Part shown: piece after piece, positions 21,101 through 32,165 of the stretch | How the letters are laid out: each line of letters opens with the position of its first letter | How positions within the stretch are numbered: position 1 is the first letter of the stretch | Origin: Prorocentrum cordatum | Taxonomy: Eukaryota; Sar; Dinophyceae; Prorocentrales; Prorocentraceae | DNA: 60,000 nucleotides | Assembly (NCBI GenBank): GCA_963575745.1 | Contig: CAUYUJ010002737.1 | Location: 1 to 60,000 of the forward strand | Reading direction: 5' to 3' | Notes under the pieces: generated by a model | The model's input: the letters and a program-made list of their open reading frames with translations, nothing else | The model's database searches: none | Told to the model about the DNA's origin: nothing | Made by a program: the position numbers and the translations under genes

Positions 21101-21799
21101 ATGGGGGGGGGGGGGGGCGCCCGAGCGCGTGCTCGTCGGGCCCAAGGGCCCTCCTCGCAAATATTCGTCGGGCCCAATATCAGCTTTCTTTGCGTCATGG
21201 CCCCGGCCCGTTCGAGCCAACGCGCGGCGCGGCGCGCGCGGCGAGGAGCAGGCGCAGGCGCGACGCAACAGCATTTCCAATTTGCAGGTATGGCGACACA
21301 TCTCCAACCCCCCTCGCACGATCCCAAGCTGACCACTCGGCGGTGGAGGTGGCAGATCCAGGGGGACTTTGTTGGAGGTGGTGCAAAGCCTAACAGGGTC
21401 TTCTTGGACCTGGTTCTGGATCCAAGCCGACCGCACCTGGGCGCCCAGACGTCGATCCATGGGCGCCCGGCGCCCGGGCGTTGAACCCGGGAGGCCGCGC
21501 CGGGCCCGGTGTAAGTTTATCAGTGGAGTTGTAGCAGTTCCAGGGAGATCCCGTGCAATTTTGGAATGCTCTAATCGGATCCAACATAAGGTGTCGCTCG
21601 CGCGATGTCCTGTCAGACCCACGGCCCTCGATGAGGGCGCGCGCGCGCGGTCCTGTCAGATCCGCTTGGTTGTCCGGTCGCACGGGCGCTCGGGCGCCCT
21701 GGCGCGCGTCGAGCGTCAGGAATCTCGCCCTGCCAAGTTCGTTTTGCGGAGCGTAGCGTTTCGGTTGGAAAAAGGTCGCGCCCCTATAACCCCCTCCAT

Positions 21800-21877
<78 letters not shown>

Positions 21878-22190
21878 GGGGGGGGGGCACCCGGGGCGCT
21901 GCTCGTCGGGCCTCCATATGAGGCGACGCTCCCGCGATTTCCTGTCAAACCTGCTGCCCTCGATGAGGGTGAGTGCGCAGGACCCCGCCAAGTTTGTCCG
22001 GTCCGCCTGGGACGCCTGGGCTTCCTGGCGGGCGTCGAGCGTCGGGAAATCTCTCCCTGACAAGTTTCGTTTTGGCGGCCGTCCGTCGCTTCGAGCGGAA
22101 AAACGTAGTTTCCCTCGGCCCCTCCACGGGGGGGGGATTCTCCGCGCGCATGCTCGTCTGGCACATTATTAATTGTTATGATTAATTGTT
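18147..22190. repeat. Main tandem array, six units of 638-705 bp
   Basis: The GGAATTGCGGCAGTTCC-type landmark recurs at about 18217, 18895, 19540, 20177, 20880 and 21523. Each unit ends in CAGACGTCGATCCATGGGCGCCC. Units differ by indels (for example the missing block near 19370 and 19990) and by G-run length. The last unit and a half (21520-22170) are diverged and resemble the first unit of the window. A (TG)n tract replaces the G run at 21800-21876. Open frames are frequent on both strands but shift between units, so I treat the array as non-coding. Confidence 0.9.
21800..21876. repeat. (TG)n microsatellite inside the array
   Basis: About 38 uninterrupted TG dinucleotides followed by a G run, at the place where other units carry only the G run. 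Confidence 0.98.
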
Positions 22191-22234
22191 GGTAGGGGTT
22201 CTATAAGATCTATGTTCAAAAGGGATTATATATT

Positions 22235-22372
22235 ATTACTACTACTAGAGTAGTAGTAGTTAGTAGTAGTGGTAAAGATTGAGTAGTAGTAGTAGTAGGT
22301 AAGTAGTAGTGGGGTGGTGGTAGTAGTAGTAGTTAGTAGTATAGTAAGAGAGTAGTCGTAGTAGTCGTAGTC

Positions 22373-22436
<64 letters not shown>

Positions 22437-22514
22437 CAGTAGTAGTAGTAGTAGTAGTAGGTAGTCGTCGCAGTCGTAGTAGTAGTCGTCGTCGTCGTCG
22501 TCGTCGTAGTAGTA

Positions 22515-22605
<91 letters not shown>

Positions 22606-22723
22606 ATGTAGATAGTAGTAGATAGTAGTAGTAGATAGTAGATAGTAGTAGTAGTAGTAGTAGTAGTAGTCGTAGTAGTAGTCGTAGTAGTAGTAGTAGT
22701 AGTAGTAGTCGTAGTAGTAGTAG

Positions 22724-22762
<39 letters not shown>

Positions 22763-22790
22763 TAGTAGTAGTAGTAGTATCATTAGTATT
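22235..22790. repeat. TAG/GTC triplet microsatellite
   Basis: Mostly (TAG)n with (GTC)n blocks at 22485-22565 and occasional GTAGAT variants. Minus-strand frames give poly-Leu, poly-Thr and poly-Tyr, clearly repeat-derived. Confidence 0.97.
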
Positions 22791-22849
22791 ATTATCATGA
22801 TCACCATTACTTGTAGTATCATTCTTATGCTTTCTCTCGCGAAGGCGAC

Positions 22850-23175
22850 GGGCGGGCGGTGACGGGGCGCGGCGCGCGCGGCGAGGGGCAGGCGCAGCCG
22901 CGACGCAACAGTTTCTTCAATTTGCAGCTATGGTGACATATTCCCAATCCCCCGCACGACACCACGCATGCGCCATTCGGCGGAGTTGTTCCTGACCCGT
23001 CTGATGCTGAGAAGTTTGGTGTCAGGCCCAGCCAGGCCCGGTGGGGCCGGAGCCTGTGCCAGGCCCCAATGGGGGCCCAGTGCTCGAGGGTCCAAGCTTT
23101 AGTCGGCGCTCTTGGAGCTGGTGGCTGATCCAGGGGGACTTCGTTGGAGGCGGCACAAAGCCATTCTTTTTTTGG
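22850..23175. repeat. Outlying diverged unit of the tandem array
   Basis: Matches 340-620 of the first unit (GCGACGCAACAGTTT, TTTGCAGCTATG, GCCAGGCCCGGT, GGAGCTGGTGGCTGATCCAG). It lies beyond the triplet repeat, so the array once extended to here or a unit was duplicated. Confidence 0.75.
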
Positions 23176-23267
23176 GGGGGGGGGGCCCAGCCCGTTCGAG
23201 GCAGCGCGGGGCGGCGCGAATGGGCTACGGGGGGCAAGACGGGGCGCGGCGCGCGTGGCGACGGAGC

Positions 23268-25312
23268 CTTGGCGCCCGGGCGCCCTGGCGTCCAAGCGCG
23301 GGCACCTTGCGCTCCTGGCGGCCGCGGGCGTCCGGACGTCCGGGCGCCTGGGCGCCCAGGGCGATTGGGCGCCCAGGCGTCTGGGCGCCGGCATCTGGGC
23401 GCCCGGGCGTCCGGGCGCCCGGGCGCGTCGGCGCGCCCGGGCGCTCTGGCGTGTCCGGGCCTTTGGGCGCATGGCGTCGGGGCATCCGGGCGTGTCCGGG
23501 CGTCTGGGCGGCGCCCGAGCGGCTCGCGTCCGGAAGCCTTCGGAGTCTCGGCGCCCGGGCCTCCGGGCGCGCGCCTGGGCCGGGCGCTCAGGCGCCCAGG
23601 CGTCCAGGTGTGTTCGGGCGCCCGAGCCTCCGAGCGAGTCGCTTCCGGGCGTGTCCGGGCGTCCGGGCGCCCGGGCGTCCGAGCGCTCGGGTTCCTGCGG
23701 GCGCCCGGGCGCTGGGGCGTCTGGGCGCTTCAGGCGCCGGGGCGCCCGGGCGCTCGGGCGTCTGGGCGCCCATTCGGAGTCCGGGCGCCGGGGCCTCCGG
23801 GCGATCGAGTCCGGGCTCGCGGGCGCCCAGGCGCGTCCGGGCGCCCAGGCGTGTCCGGGCGCCCGGGCGCCCGCGCGCGTCGGTTCCTGGGCGCCCGGAG
23901 CACCGGGCGTCCTCCGGCGCCCCGGCGTCCGGGCGCCCGCCTGTCCGGGCCGCGCAGGCGGGGTCGGGCGTCTGGCGCCGGCATCCTGGGCGCCCCGGGG
24001 CGTCCGTGTCATCCCCCGGGCGCCCGGGCGTCCGGGCGCGCCCCGGGCGCTCCGGCGGGCGCCGGGCGCAGGGGCGCGCGGCGCCATCCGGGCGTGTCCG
24101 AGCGTATCCCGGGCGCCCAGGCGTCTGGTGGCAGCCTCGCATCTGGGGCGCTTTCGGAGTCCGGCTTGGGGCCCTCCGGGGCGATGGCGAGTCCGGGCGC
24201 CTGGGCGTCCCGGGCGTTGGGCGCCCGGGCATCCGGGGCGCCCAGCTTCCGGGCGCCCAAGCGTCCTGGCGTCCTGGGCGCCCGGCATCTGGGCGCCCGA
24301 GCGTACCGGGCGCGCCAGGCGCTCCGGCGGCCGGGCGTCTGGCGCACGTCGCAAATCCCGGCGTGTCCCGGGCGCCGGGCCCGGGCTCTGGCGGAGTCAT
24401 GCTCGCATCTGGGGCGCTATCGGAGTCCGCGCGCCCGAGCCTCCGGGCGATCGCGAGTCCGGGCGCCCGGGCGTCCGGGCGTCGGGCGTCCGAGCGTCCG
24501 GGCGTCAGGGCGCGGGCGCATGGGCGCTTCTGGCGCTCCAGCCTGGCCCGCCGAGCGCCCGGGCTCCCGAGCGCCCGGACGCGAAGCGCCCGGGCGCCGG
24601 CGCGGGCGCCAAGAGGGGCCGCCAGGGCGGCCCGCGCCCGGTGCGTCCCCCGTCCGGCACGCCCCGGATTCGCTCGGCGTGCCCTCCGGGCGCCCGGGCC
24701 CCCCCCGGGCGTCTGGTGGGGCGGCCTCGCGTCCCGGAGATTTCAGAGTCCGGCCGCCCGGGCTTCCGATCGATCGACCTCCGGGCGCCCGGCCCCGGGC
24801 GTGACGGGTGCCCGGCGCCCAGCGCTTGGTTCCTGCGGCGGCCCGGCGCGCCCAGGCTCCCGGGCGTCCTTCGTGTCCGGGCGCCCGGGCGCCCGGCCCT
24901 CGGGGCGCCCCCGGCGTCCGGCGCCCGGGCGCCCGGGCGCCCGGGCGCGCCCGGGCGCTCGGCGTGCCCGGGCGTTTTGGGCGCATGCGCCATGGCATCT
25001 GGGCGTGTCCGGATCGCCCGGGCGCGCAGGGCGTCTGGTGGCGGCTCGCGTCCGGGAGCCCGGCGCGCCCGGCTTCCGGGCGATTCGAGCGGCCGTGGCA
25101 GAGCGTCCGGCGTGTCCGGGCGTCCGTCGCTCGGGCGGCCATAGGCGCCCGGGCTCCTGGGCGCTCGAGCCCCGGCTCCCGGGCGTCCGGGCGTGTCCGC
25201 GTCCGGGCGCACCCGGGCGCCCAGGCCTCGGGTTCCTGGCGCCTGGGCGCCCGGCGCGGGCGGGCGTCCGGGCGCCCGGGCGCCCGGGCGCCCGGGCGCC
25301 CGGGTGTGTTAA
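23268..25312. repeat. 2-kb GC minisatellite built on GGGCGCCC/GGGCGTCC
   Basis: Degenerate CCGGGCGCCCGGGCGTC units for about 2 kb, becoming perfect GGGCGCCC repeats at 25265-25305. All six frames are open for hundreds of codons because the unit lacks stops; the predicted proteins are Arg/Pro/Gly/Ala only and are rejected. The core is self-complementary, so it can fold into many hairpins. Confidence 0.92.
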
Positions 25313-25399
25313 AACCCGCGTCCTTCACTAATTTCAGCAGATCGCTGATTTCGACACTTTTCGATAGATTATGTGATCTTCGAGGTCTCAGGTGGTGGG

Positions 25400-25468
25400 G
25401 CGACGAAGCCAGCGCCAACGACGACGACGACGCCGACGCCAACGACGACGACGACGACGCCGACGCCA

Positions 25469-25499
<31 letters not shown>

Positions 25500-25662
25500 A
25501 GACGGCGGCGAAGACCGACCGACGACGGCGGCGACGACGGCGGTAACGACTAACGACCGACGCGACGACGGACGACGGCGGCGACGACGGCGGTGACGAC
25601 CGACGACCGACGGGACGATGACGACGACGACAACGACGACGACGACGACGACGCCGACGCCA

Positions 25663-25693
<31 letters not shown>

Positions 25694-25811
25694 CGACGCC
25701 GACGGCGGCGACGACCGACCGACGACGGCGGCGACGACGGCGGTAACGACTAACGACCGACGGGACGACGGCGGCGACGACGGCGGCGACGACCGACGGG
25801 ACGACGACGAC

Positions 25812-25843
<32 letters not shown>

Positions 25844-26006
25844 CGCCAACGACGACGACGACGACGCCGACGGCGGCGACGACCGACCGACCGATCGACG
25901 ACGGCGGCGTCGACGGCGGTAACGACCAACGACCGACGGGGCGATGGCGGCGACGACGGCGGCGACGACCGACGGGACGACGACGACGACGAACGACGAC
26001 GACAAC

Positions 26007-26045
<39 letters not shown>
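25400..26045. repeat. GAC triplet array with GACGGCGG variants
   Basis: Three higher-order copies of a pattern: pure GAC, then GCCGACGGCGGCGACGACCGACC, then a TAACGACTAACGACCGAC bridge. Encodes poly-Asp or poly-Ser frames; not a gene. Confidence 0.95.
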
Positions 26046-26046
<1 letters not shown>

Positions 26047-27330
26047 CCCGCCGCCAGGCCGCCAGGCGCCAGGTGGCGTGGTGGCGCGGTGGCGGCGATG
26101 GCGGCGACGACCGACGGACGACGGCGGCGACCTCGCTTCCTCAGCCCTCAGCTCTCTCTCCTTCGGCCCGTGGACAGGGGATAGGGGATGAGGGATGAGG
26201 GGATGGGGGATGGGGAGGCAAGGGCTCCCCCGAGGGCACGAGGGCGCGAAGTTATTAGATGTTCGTGCTTCGCGGTCACCGTTCCTCCTCCACCTCTTCC
26301 TTGTCCTCATCTTCTCCCCTTTGAGCTTTGGGGGGCGGCGGGCGGCGCGAGAGCGCGAAGTTGTTCGCGCTTCGCGCAGCGCGAAGCGCGAAGTTAGGAG
26401 CCCTTGTGGAGGGGGGAGGGGGGGGGGGGCTCGCTTGGACGGGCACTTGCGCAGATTGCGGGGCAAGAACCCTCCCACCCTCCTCTCCATCTTCCCTCCC
26501 CCTCCCCCCTCCCCCCTCCCCCCTCCCCCCTCCCTCCCTCCCTCCCTCCCTCCCGCCCTCCTCCCTCCCTCCCTCGTTCCCTCGTTCCTCGTTCCCTCCT
26601 CCCTTCCCTTCCTCCTCGTCCAGCGCCCAGCTGCTGCTGGGGCGCTGGGGCGCTGCAAACCAGGCGGCCCAGGGCCCAGGGCCCAGGCGCCCAGGCGGCG
26701 GAGGGGGAGGGGGGAGGAGGGAGGAGAGGAGGAGAGGAGGAGGAGGGAGGAGAGGAGGGGGCAGGATGTATCGGAGGCTCTACAGAGGCAGAGGAGGGAG
26801 GAGGGATGAGGTTGCGCGGTGAATTGCGAATGGTAGGAGGGGGGTGGGGGGTGGGAGGAGGGAGGAGGCAGGAGAAGAGGAGGGGTGAAGAGAGGAATAT
26901 GCTTGGTCACTTGCATTGAATATTGAATGCGTGGCCTATGGCCACACATTCAAAATTCAATGTGTGGCCTAATACGCGACAATAGGTCAGTGGAAATCTC
27001 ACCGTGAGAGCGTGAGATGGGGCGAGAAGTGAGAGGAGAGATGAGAGAGGAGAGGAGAGGAGAGAGAGGCAAACTAGATACGCTCGCGTCACATCTGACA
27101 TTTTGCTCCTCCCTCCCCCCTCCCATCCCTTCCCGTTGCGGTCATTGCTTGACCTCTCACCGCATCGGCGTCGCATCCGACCGCCATGCTTGGGAGGGGA
27201 TGGGGGGAACGGGGAACGGGAGGAGGAGGAGGGAGGAGGGATGCGGACCTCCCAATACCTGCGTTATCCGCGTTTTCCCTTCCTCCTCCTCCTCCTCCTC
27301 CTCCTCCGCCTCCTCCTCCTCCTCCGCTTA
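26046..27330. other. Intergenic GGA/TCC-rich stretch
   Basis: Pyrimidine blocks at 26480-26620 (CCCTCCC) and 27280-27330 (TCC), purine blocks at 26700-26900 and 27025-27070. A compact hairpin lies at 26923-26953. 27335-27425 may hold a minus-strand exon (DELIDRGPRRGRRA), low confidence. Confidence 0.55.
26923..26953. repeat. Short inverted repeat (hairpin)
   Basis: TTGAATGCGTGGCC (26923-26936) and GGCCACACATTCAA (26940-26953) pair with one mismatch around a 3-nt loop; a third half-copy, TTCAATGTGTGGCC, follows at once. Function unknown. Confidence 0.8.
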
Positions 27331-27549
27331 TGTTTCCAGCGGCTCGCGCGCGCGAGCCCACCGCCCGCCGCCCGCGCCGCGGGCCGCGATCAATAAGTTC
27401 ATCGAGGCCCCGAGGAGCACGATGAGTGAGGAGGGGGGGATGAAGAGGATGGCAGCGCGAAAGGGGTTGTATCCTCTCTCCTCTTCCTCTCCTCCCCTGG
27501 GGTTGCATCCTCTTCATCCTCTTGTATCCTCTTCCCATTGCAGATCTCA

Positions 27550-28623
27550 ATAGTAGCACGGTTGCGGATCCGTACCTCTCTCCTCTTCCTCCTCCTCGTC
27601 TTCCGCCCGCTTCCAACATTGCACGCACTTGGCCCGCGTTTCTTTGTCGGCCCGCCCTTCGGTCGGAATAAGAGCGCCGCCAGCTGGATTGGCATTCTGC
27701 CCAATTGTTAGCCTCAATTCGGGCCACACATCACACATCCCAAAGACACTGTGTGGCGGCATCCTTGTTTTGATATTGACCGTATGGGATGCGATGAGAC
27801 CCTGGCTTGACCAGGTCTCCGCCGAGTGCCCAGCCAACCAACCCATCCCCATCCCCATCCCCATCCCCTCCCCGTCCCATCCCGCCCCCTCCACTCCCAT
27901 CCCCTCCCCATCCCATCCCATCCCCCCCCATCCCATCCCACATCCCACCGCAGCCCCTCCCATCCCATCCCATATCCTCCCGTCCCATCCCATCCCATCC
28001 CATTCCATCCCCCCCGCCCCATCACATCTCCTCCCATTCTCCTCCTCCGATGTCTTCTCCTTCCCTCTCCATCCCATCCCATCTACCCCCGCCCCATCCC
28101 ATCCCAACCCGGCCCAGCCCATCCCATCCTTCTCCATCCCATCCCATCCCATCCCATCCCATCCCATCCCTCTCCATCCCTTCCCATCCCATCCCACTCG
28201 GGCACGGGCGACTAGGGCGCGCATGTTGCCAGGCGCGGCCTCGAGAATATCAGAGTTGTGTGCAGCGAGTTCCTTCAGGACAGCGTTATCGAGGACAGCG
28301 ATGCCTATGGGCAACCCTCCTCCCATGCGGCGCCTGGGGCAATGGCGGAGAGTAAGGTAGTGCATAGGGTATGGTAGGAGATACGGCATGGAGGATGGGA
28401 GAAGGAGAAGGGAGAAGGAGAGACGAGAGAAGGAGAAGGGGGAAGGAGAAGGGGAGAGGGGATACGGGGAACAGATAAGAGGACGACAAAGGATAATAAT
28501 GGATTGACAGTTGCCTTCGAGGATGGACCGCCTGGTGGCTGTGTTTTTGGTGGCGAGGGCGACCTCGGCAAAGAACATGGCCAGGGGCACCTTCGTGGGT
28601 GCGTCGGTGGATTCGGCATTCAT
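27550..28623 (-). CDS. Minus-strand split gene of unknown function
   Basis: Exon 1 starts at ATG 28623 (MNAESTDAPTKVPLAMFFAE...) and runs to about 28509 (GT donor). Exon 2 (about 28333 to 28210, after CCCCAG) encodes PIGIAVLDNAVLKELAAHNS and on to ALVARA, typical of an ordered helical protein. Exon 3 (about 27810 to 27590) encodes IKTRMPPHSVFGMCDVWPEL and ends in an acidic run, with a possible end at 27550. The intron between exons 2 and 3 is a CCCAT minisatellite, that between 1 and 2 is pyrimidine-rich. The splice phases I chose do not all match, so boundaries are approximate. No family recognised. It is the only convincing minus-strand gene in the window. Confidence 0.5.
27836..28198. repeat. 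(CCCAT)n minisatellite
   Basis: Pentamer CCCAT with CCCC and CTCC variants, about 70 units, inside an intron of the minus-strand gene. Frames through it encode Pro/Ser/His or Met/Gly/Trp repeats only. Confidence 0.95.
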
Positions 28624-28866
28624 ATTTGAAGCAGGTGTCGCGCAGCCCTAACCCCCGACCCCGAACCCCAAGCCGCAAAGCACCGTGCCCTGCAAACAGC
28701 TGCACCCCTATTGCGACGTTTCGCGGATGAGGGCAATGAAAGACGAGGGATGGAAGGGGGGGGGGAGCGGCTTAATGTTGCATTCCATTATATTTGATAT
28801 GCTTGGAGGTGGGATGGGAACGGCGAGGATGGGAAGGGGGACGAAGGTGTTGCAGTATGTTTGCAG

Positions 28867-29046
28867 GCACGGGTGCGGGAGAGATAGCAACCTTCTTGAT
28901 GCGGACAACCCCCAGGCAGCAGCGACAGAAGAGAATCTGCAGCGGCCGCTGGCAGAAGCAGAGGAGGAGGAGGAGGAGGATGCGCTGGCAGAAGCAGCGA
29001 CGGATACCTATTCCAGCCCAGTGGTGCGCGGGCGGAATCCAGTGTA
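28867..29046 (+). CDS. Acidic exon upstream of the second transposase-like gene
   Basis: After a TTTGCAG acceptor at 28866 the frame encodes RHGCGRDSNLLDADNPQAAA, then Leu/Glu/Ala repeats and a run of six or seven Glu, ending at TAG about 29046. The next frame (from 29047) overlaps it by only a few bases in another phase. It may be the 5' exon of the following gene, joined by splicing or broken by a frameshift. Confidence 0.4.
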
Positions 29047-29928
29047 GTGGCGGTCATGTTAGTTCGCAGCCCAGCCGACCGATTAGAGATGGATCTCGAC
29101 ATCAGCGACCCCGAAGCACGATGCGCGCTGCGCGCTTTCGGGGGCGAGGGCTATGATGTCTGGCGGTCCCAAGTGGTTGCTGTAAAGCGGTTTGGTGTGG
29201 ATGGGATCCCAGCGCTTGATGTTCTTACGTTCGGCGATGTCGCAGCTCGCAAGCAGTACGCGCGGCTCTCCAAAGCAAGCGTTCGGATGTTGCTGGGCGC
29301 GGAGGTTGTGAAGCAGTCCCTTGCCGAACTTAGCCAGGAGGGTCACGCCTTCGAGGTCCAGAGTTCCACGGTGTTCGCCCACGTGCCGCAATACCCGATG
29401 ACCGAGCTGCTCCTTAGCAGCGTATTCAAGCGCGTGTACGTGTGGCCTGGAGCAGCCAGTGCGGCGTCGTTCGATCAGTTGGCTGTCCATTTCGGGATTC
29501 CTGTTGCGGCGGGGCCTGCGGCGGGGTCGGTCCTGGTTGCGCCGCCCCCGTCGGCGTTCCAGTTGCGAGCGTCGTCTCTGGAAACAGTCGCTGTCACTCT
29601 CCGCTGTTGCTTCGATTCCCTCCCGCCTGACGCCAGAGAGCGCCAGCGGCAGGCAGTCGCAGAGGCGATCCAGTGGTTGGCGCACACGTCGGACGCACTG
29701 AGGGACTCTGGCAAACCTGGGCACCTGCACGGCCACAGAATCCACCCGGCTTCCAGAATCTTGCACGCCATATTCATCACGACGCGACTCCATGGCGCTC
29801 GCCACCTAGAGTCAGTCTTGGCAGATGCGATAAAGTTTTGCTTACACCCTGCCATCGCCGCTCCAATCCTGGAGGAGCTTAAGCATGGAACGGTACCATC
29901 GCAGAGTACAGTACAACGTTATTTTTAA
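29047..29928 (+). pseudogene. Second transposase-like gene, N-terminal part
   Basis: Possible ATG at 29089 (MDLDISDPEARCALRAFGG). The frame has ordinary composition up to SQSTVQRYF and a TAA at 29928. One missing T in the run at about 29921-29926 explains the break: with it the frame continues through LTFDAAMLRIEQARWAR. The next 50 bp then meet an in-frame TGA (29976-29978) before the 30003 frame opens. The region covers the helical N-terminus of a protein family that I recall as abundant in dinoflagellate genomes; no DNA-binding motif is obvious. Confidence 0.55.
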
Positions 29929-31403
29929 CGTTCGACGCCGCCATGTTGAGGATTGAGCAGGCCAGGTGGGCGCGCTGAGTTTCGGATCCGCAGTACGAAG
30001 GCGTGGAGTTTGCCCTGTCGGACGCTAGTCCGCTCTTGGGGGCCGACTGGTTGCTAAGTGAAACGTTTCGTTGTCTGAACCCATCCCGCGTGTATCAGAT
30101 CGTTCGGGAACTGCAATATTACCGCCAAGATGCCATTGACCATGTCCGAGGGAACGTCAGCCCAGACCTCGACGATGAGCGGTTGCAGGACATCGAGGAC
30201 GCGGCCAGGGTTTACAAGACACTGTCCCGAGAGCTAGTTGGCCTCTGGGAGCACCATATGCTCCCAGCGGTGGGGCTCGGATCGCAAGCGACATCCTTCG
30301 GGGATAAGCTACACGCGATTATCCACCAGTACCGCCTGACGTCAAGCAGCATGATGGCGTGCCAACGCCGCACCCAAGCCATTGTGAGCTTCACGTCGGA
30401 CATGGGGACGGAGTCCAAGCTGGCCGCCTCGCGGCCTGCGGATCTGGCAGCGGCATTCCCGCACTGGCTGGACCTCGCGCCCATGGAGGACGATGGGAGA
30501 GACGCTGACCAGCAAGCTGTTCCTGACCACGGCGGTTTTGACGACAAGGTCGGCGACGACGCTGGCTTCGAGAGCTCTGACGGCGACCTCGGGCAGCCAG
30601 CTGTTGCGGCAGGGCTCGTCGTGGAGGACGACGGGGGCGACGGAGCTATGTGCGACGACCTCGGGCCTGGCGAAGACGCGCAGCTGCGCTGGGAGGTGGT
30701 GGAGGACAACGGCGAGGAGAACGATCCACAGACGACGGGGCAGCCACCCGCCCCAGCTCTTGCGCAGCTAGAGGCTACAATGGACGTGATAGACGACTGC
30801 GGGGACGACAATGACAATGATGTTCCGATGGGGCCACCGCCCCCTCCAGACCCCGTGCCGCTGCAGGAGATTCTGGATGATTCCACGATTGGTTCGCGGG
30901 CATTTTTCCACAGTGCTCTTCTAATCCCAGGCATACTGCACACCATCAACAACTCACTACAAGACGTCCTGCGGGCTTTTACACACCAGAAGTGGTTCCT
31001 TGACCGAGCTAAACCACTGATCAGACTTGTGTCAGCGCACTACGCGAGGGAGCGGTTGCTTGAACGCTGCTTCAGCGCGCCAGAAGCGCAACAACACCAC
31101 TTCGCCGTGAAGGCGATGACGGCCCACCCGTCAGACTGGAGATTCAGCAGTTGGATCCCAGCGTTCCAAGAACTGGTTTTCATAGAGAACGCAATGGTGC
31201 AGCATTGGAGCCTGAGGGCGTACCGCGCGCGCCCGTCGGACGCGCAGCAGCAGCAGCAGCCACCAGTCGACGGCGAGGCCGAGGCAGCTCCGCAGCGACC
31301 GCGGGAAGAGGACGAGGAGACAGCTGAGAACTTGCAGCTTGTTGACGAGGCACGGGAACACAAAAATGTGGGGAAAGACAAATGCCCCGCTCACCAGAGA
31401 TTC

Positions 31404-31508
31404 CGACCTGCCGACCTGCCGCGGCCCGCCGCGACGCCACGACTCACCGCGACCTGCCGCGACCCGCCGCGACCTGCCGCGACCCACCGCGACCTGCCGC
31501 GACCCGCC
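31404..31508. repeat. 10-bp minisatellite CCGCGACCTG/CCGCGACCCG
   Basis: About ten units in the presumed intron of the second transposase-like gene. The unit is nearly the same as the one at 14036-14117. Confidence 0.9.
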
Positions 31509-31539
31509 GCGACACCCGCCTGCCTCCCGTTTCTCGCCT

Positions 31540-31996
31540 CCTCCTCCTCCTCCTCCTCATCCTCCTCCTCCTCCTCCTCCTCCTCCTCTTCCTCCTCCTC
31601 CTCCTCCTCCTCCTCCCCTCCCCTCCCCCTCTCCTCTTCTCCTCCCCTCCTCCTCTCCTCCTCTCCTTCTCTCGCCCCTTTCCTCGTCATCCTTGCTGCA
31701 GGCGTCGGGTTTTGGGTCTCGGGCGTCCGCCCGAAGGAGACCAAAGCGCCAAGAGGCGGGGTACCTGGAGCTCTTTCGCGCCACCGGCGCGGGGCCGAGG
31801 GGGGCGAGGGGACATGGGAAGTCGGATGTGGGTTTGCCAATCCCCTGTTGCATTTCCCTCTCGCCCCTCCCTTTTCTCCTTTCCCCTGCTCTCTCCTCCC
31901 TATTCATCCGCCCGCCCGCTCGCTGCTTGCCTCTCTCCGTCTCCCTCTCCATTTCCATCTCCCTCTCCCCTCTCCCTTTCCCTATCCCTTTCCCTA

Positions 31997-32061
<65 letters not shown>

Positions 32062-32062
32062 G

Positions 32063-32159
<97 letters not shown>

Positions 32160-32165
32160 GCTGTA
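31540..32165. repeat. TCC tract and long (CT)n tract in the same intron
   Basis: (CCT)n at 31540-31680, mixed sequence to 31990, then (CT)n to 32160 with few interruptions; another CT-rich stretch runs 32285-32360. All pyrimidine-rich on the plus strand. Confidence 0.95.

Noticed and set aside
18273-21484. Repeated frames in the tandem array (for example GSHKRRRFARCP-type starts)
   Set aside because: The frame shifts between units and indels are not multiples of three, so there is no constraint on coding.
22226-22822. 198-codon minus-strand frame of poly-Leu, poly-Thr and poly-Tyr
   Set aside because: Reads the TAG/GTC triplet microsatellite; no protein-like part.
23041-25331. Very long open frames (500-740 codons) on both strands
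   Set aside because: All frames are open because the GGGCGCCC-type repeat lacks stops; the products are Arg/Pro/Gly/Ala strings that mirror the repeat period.
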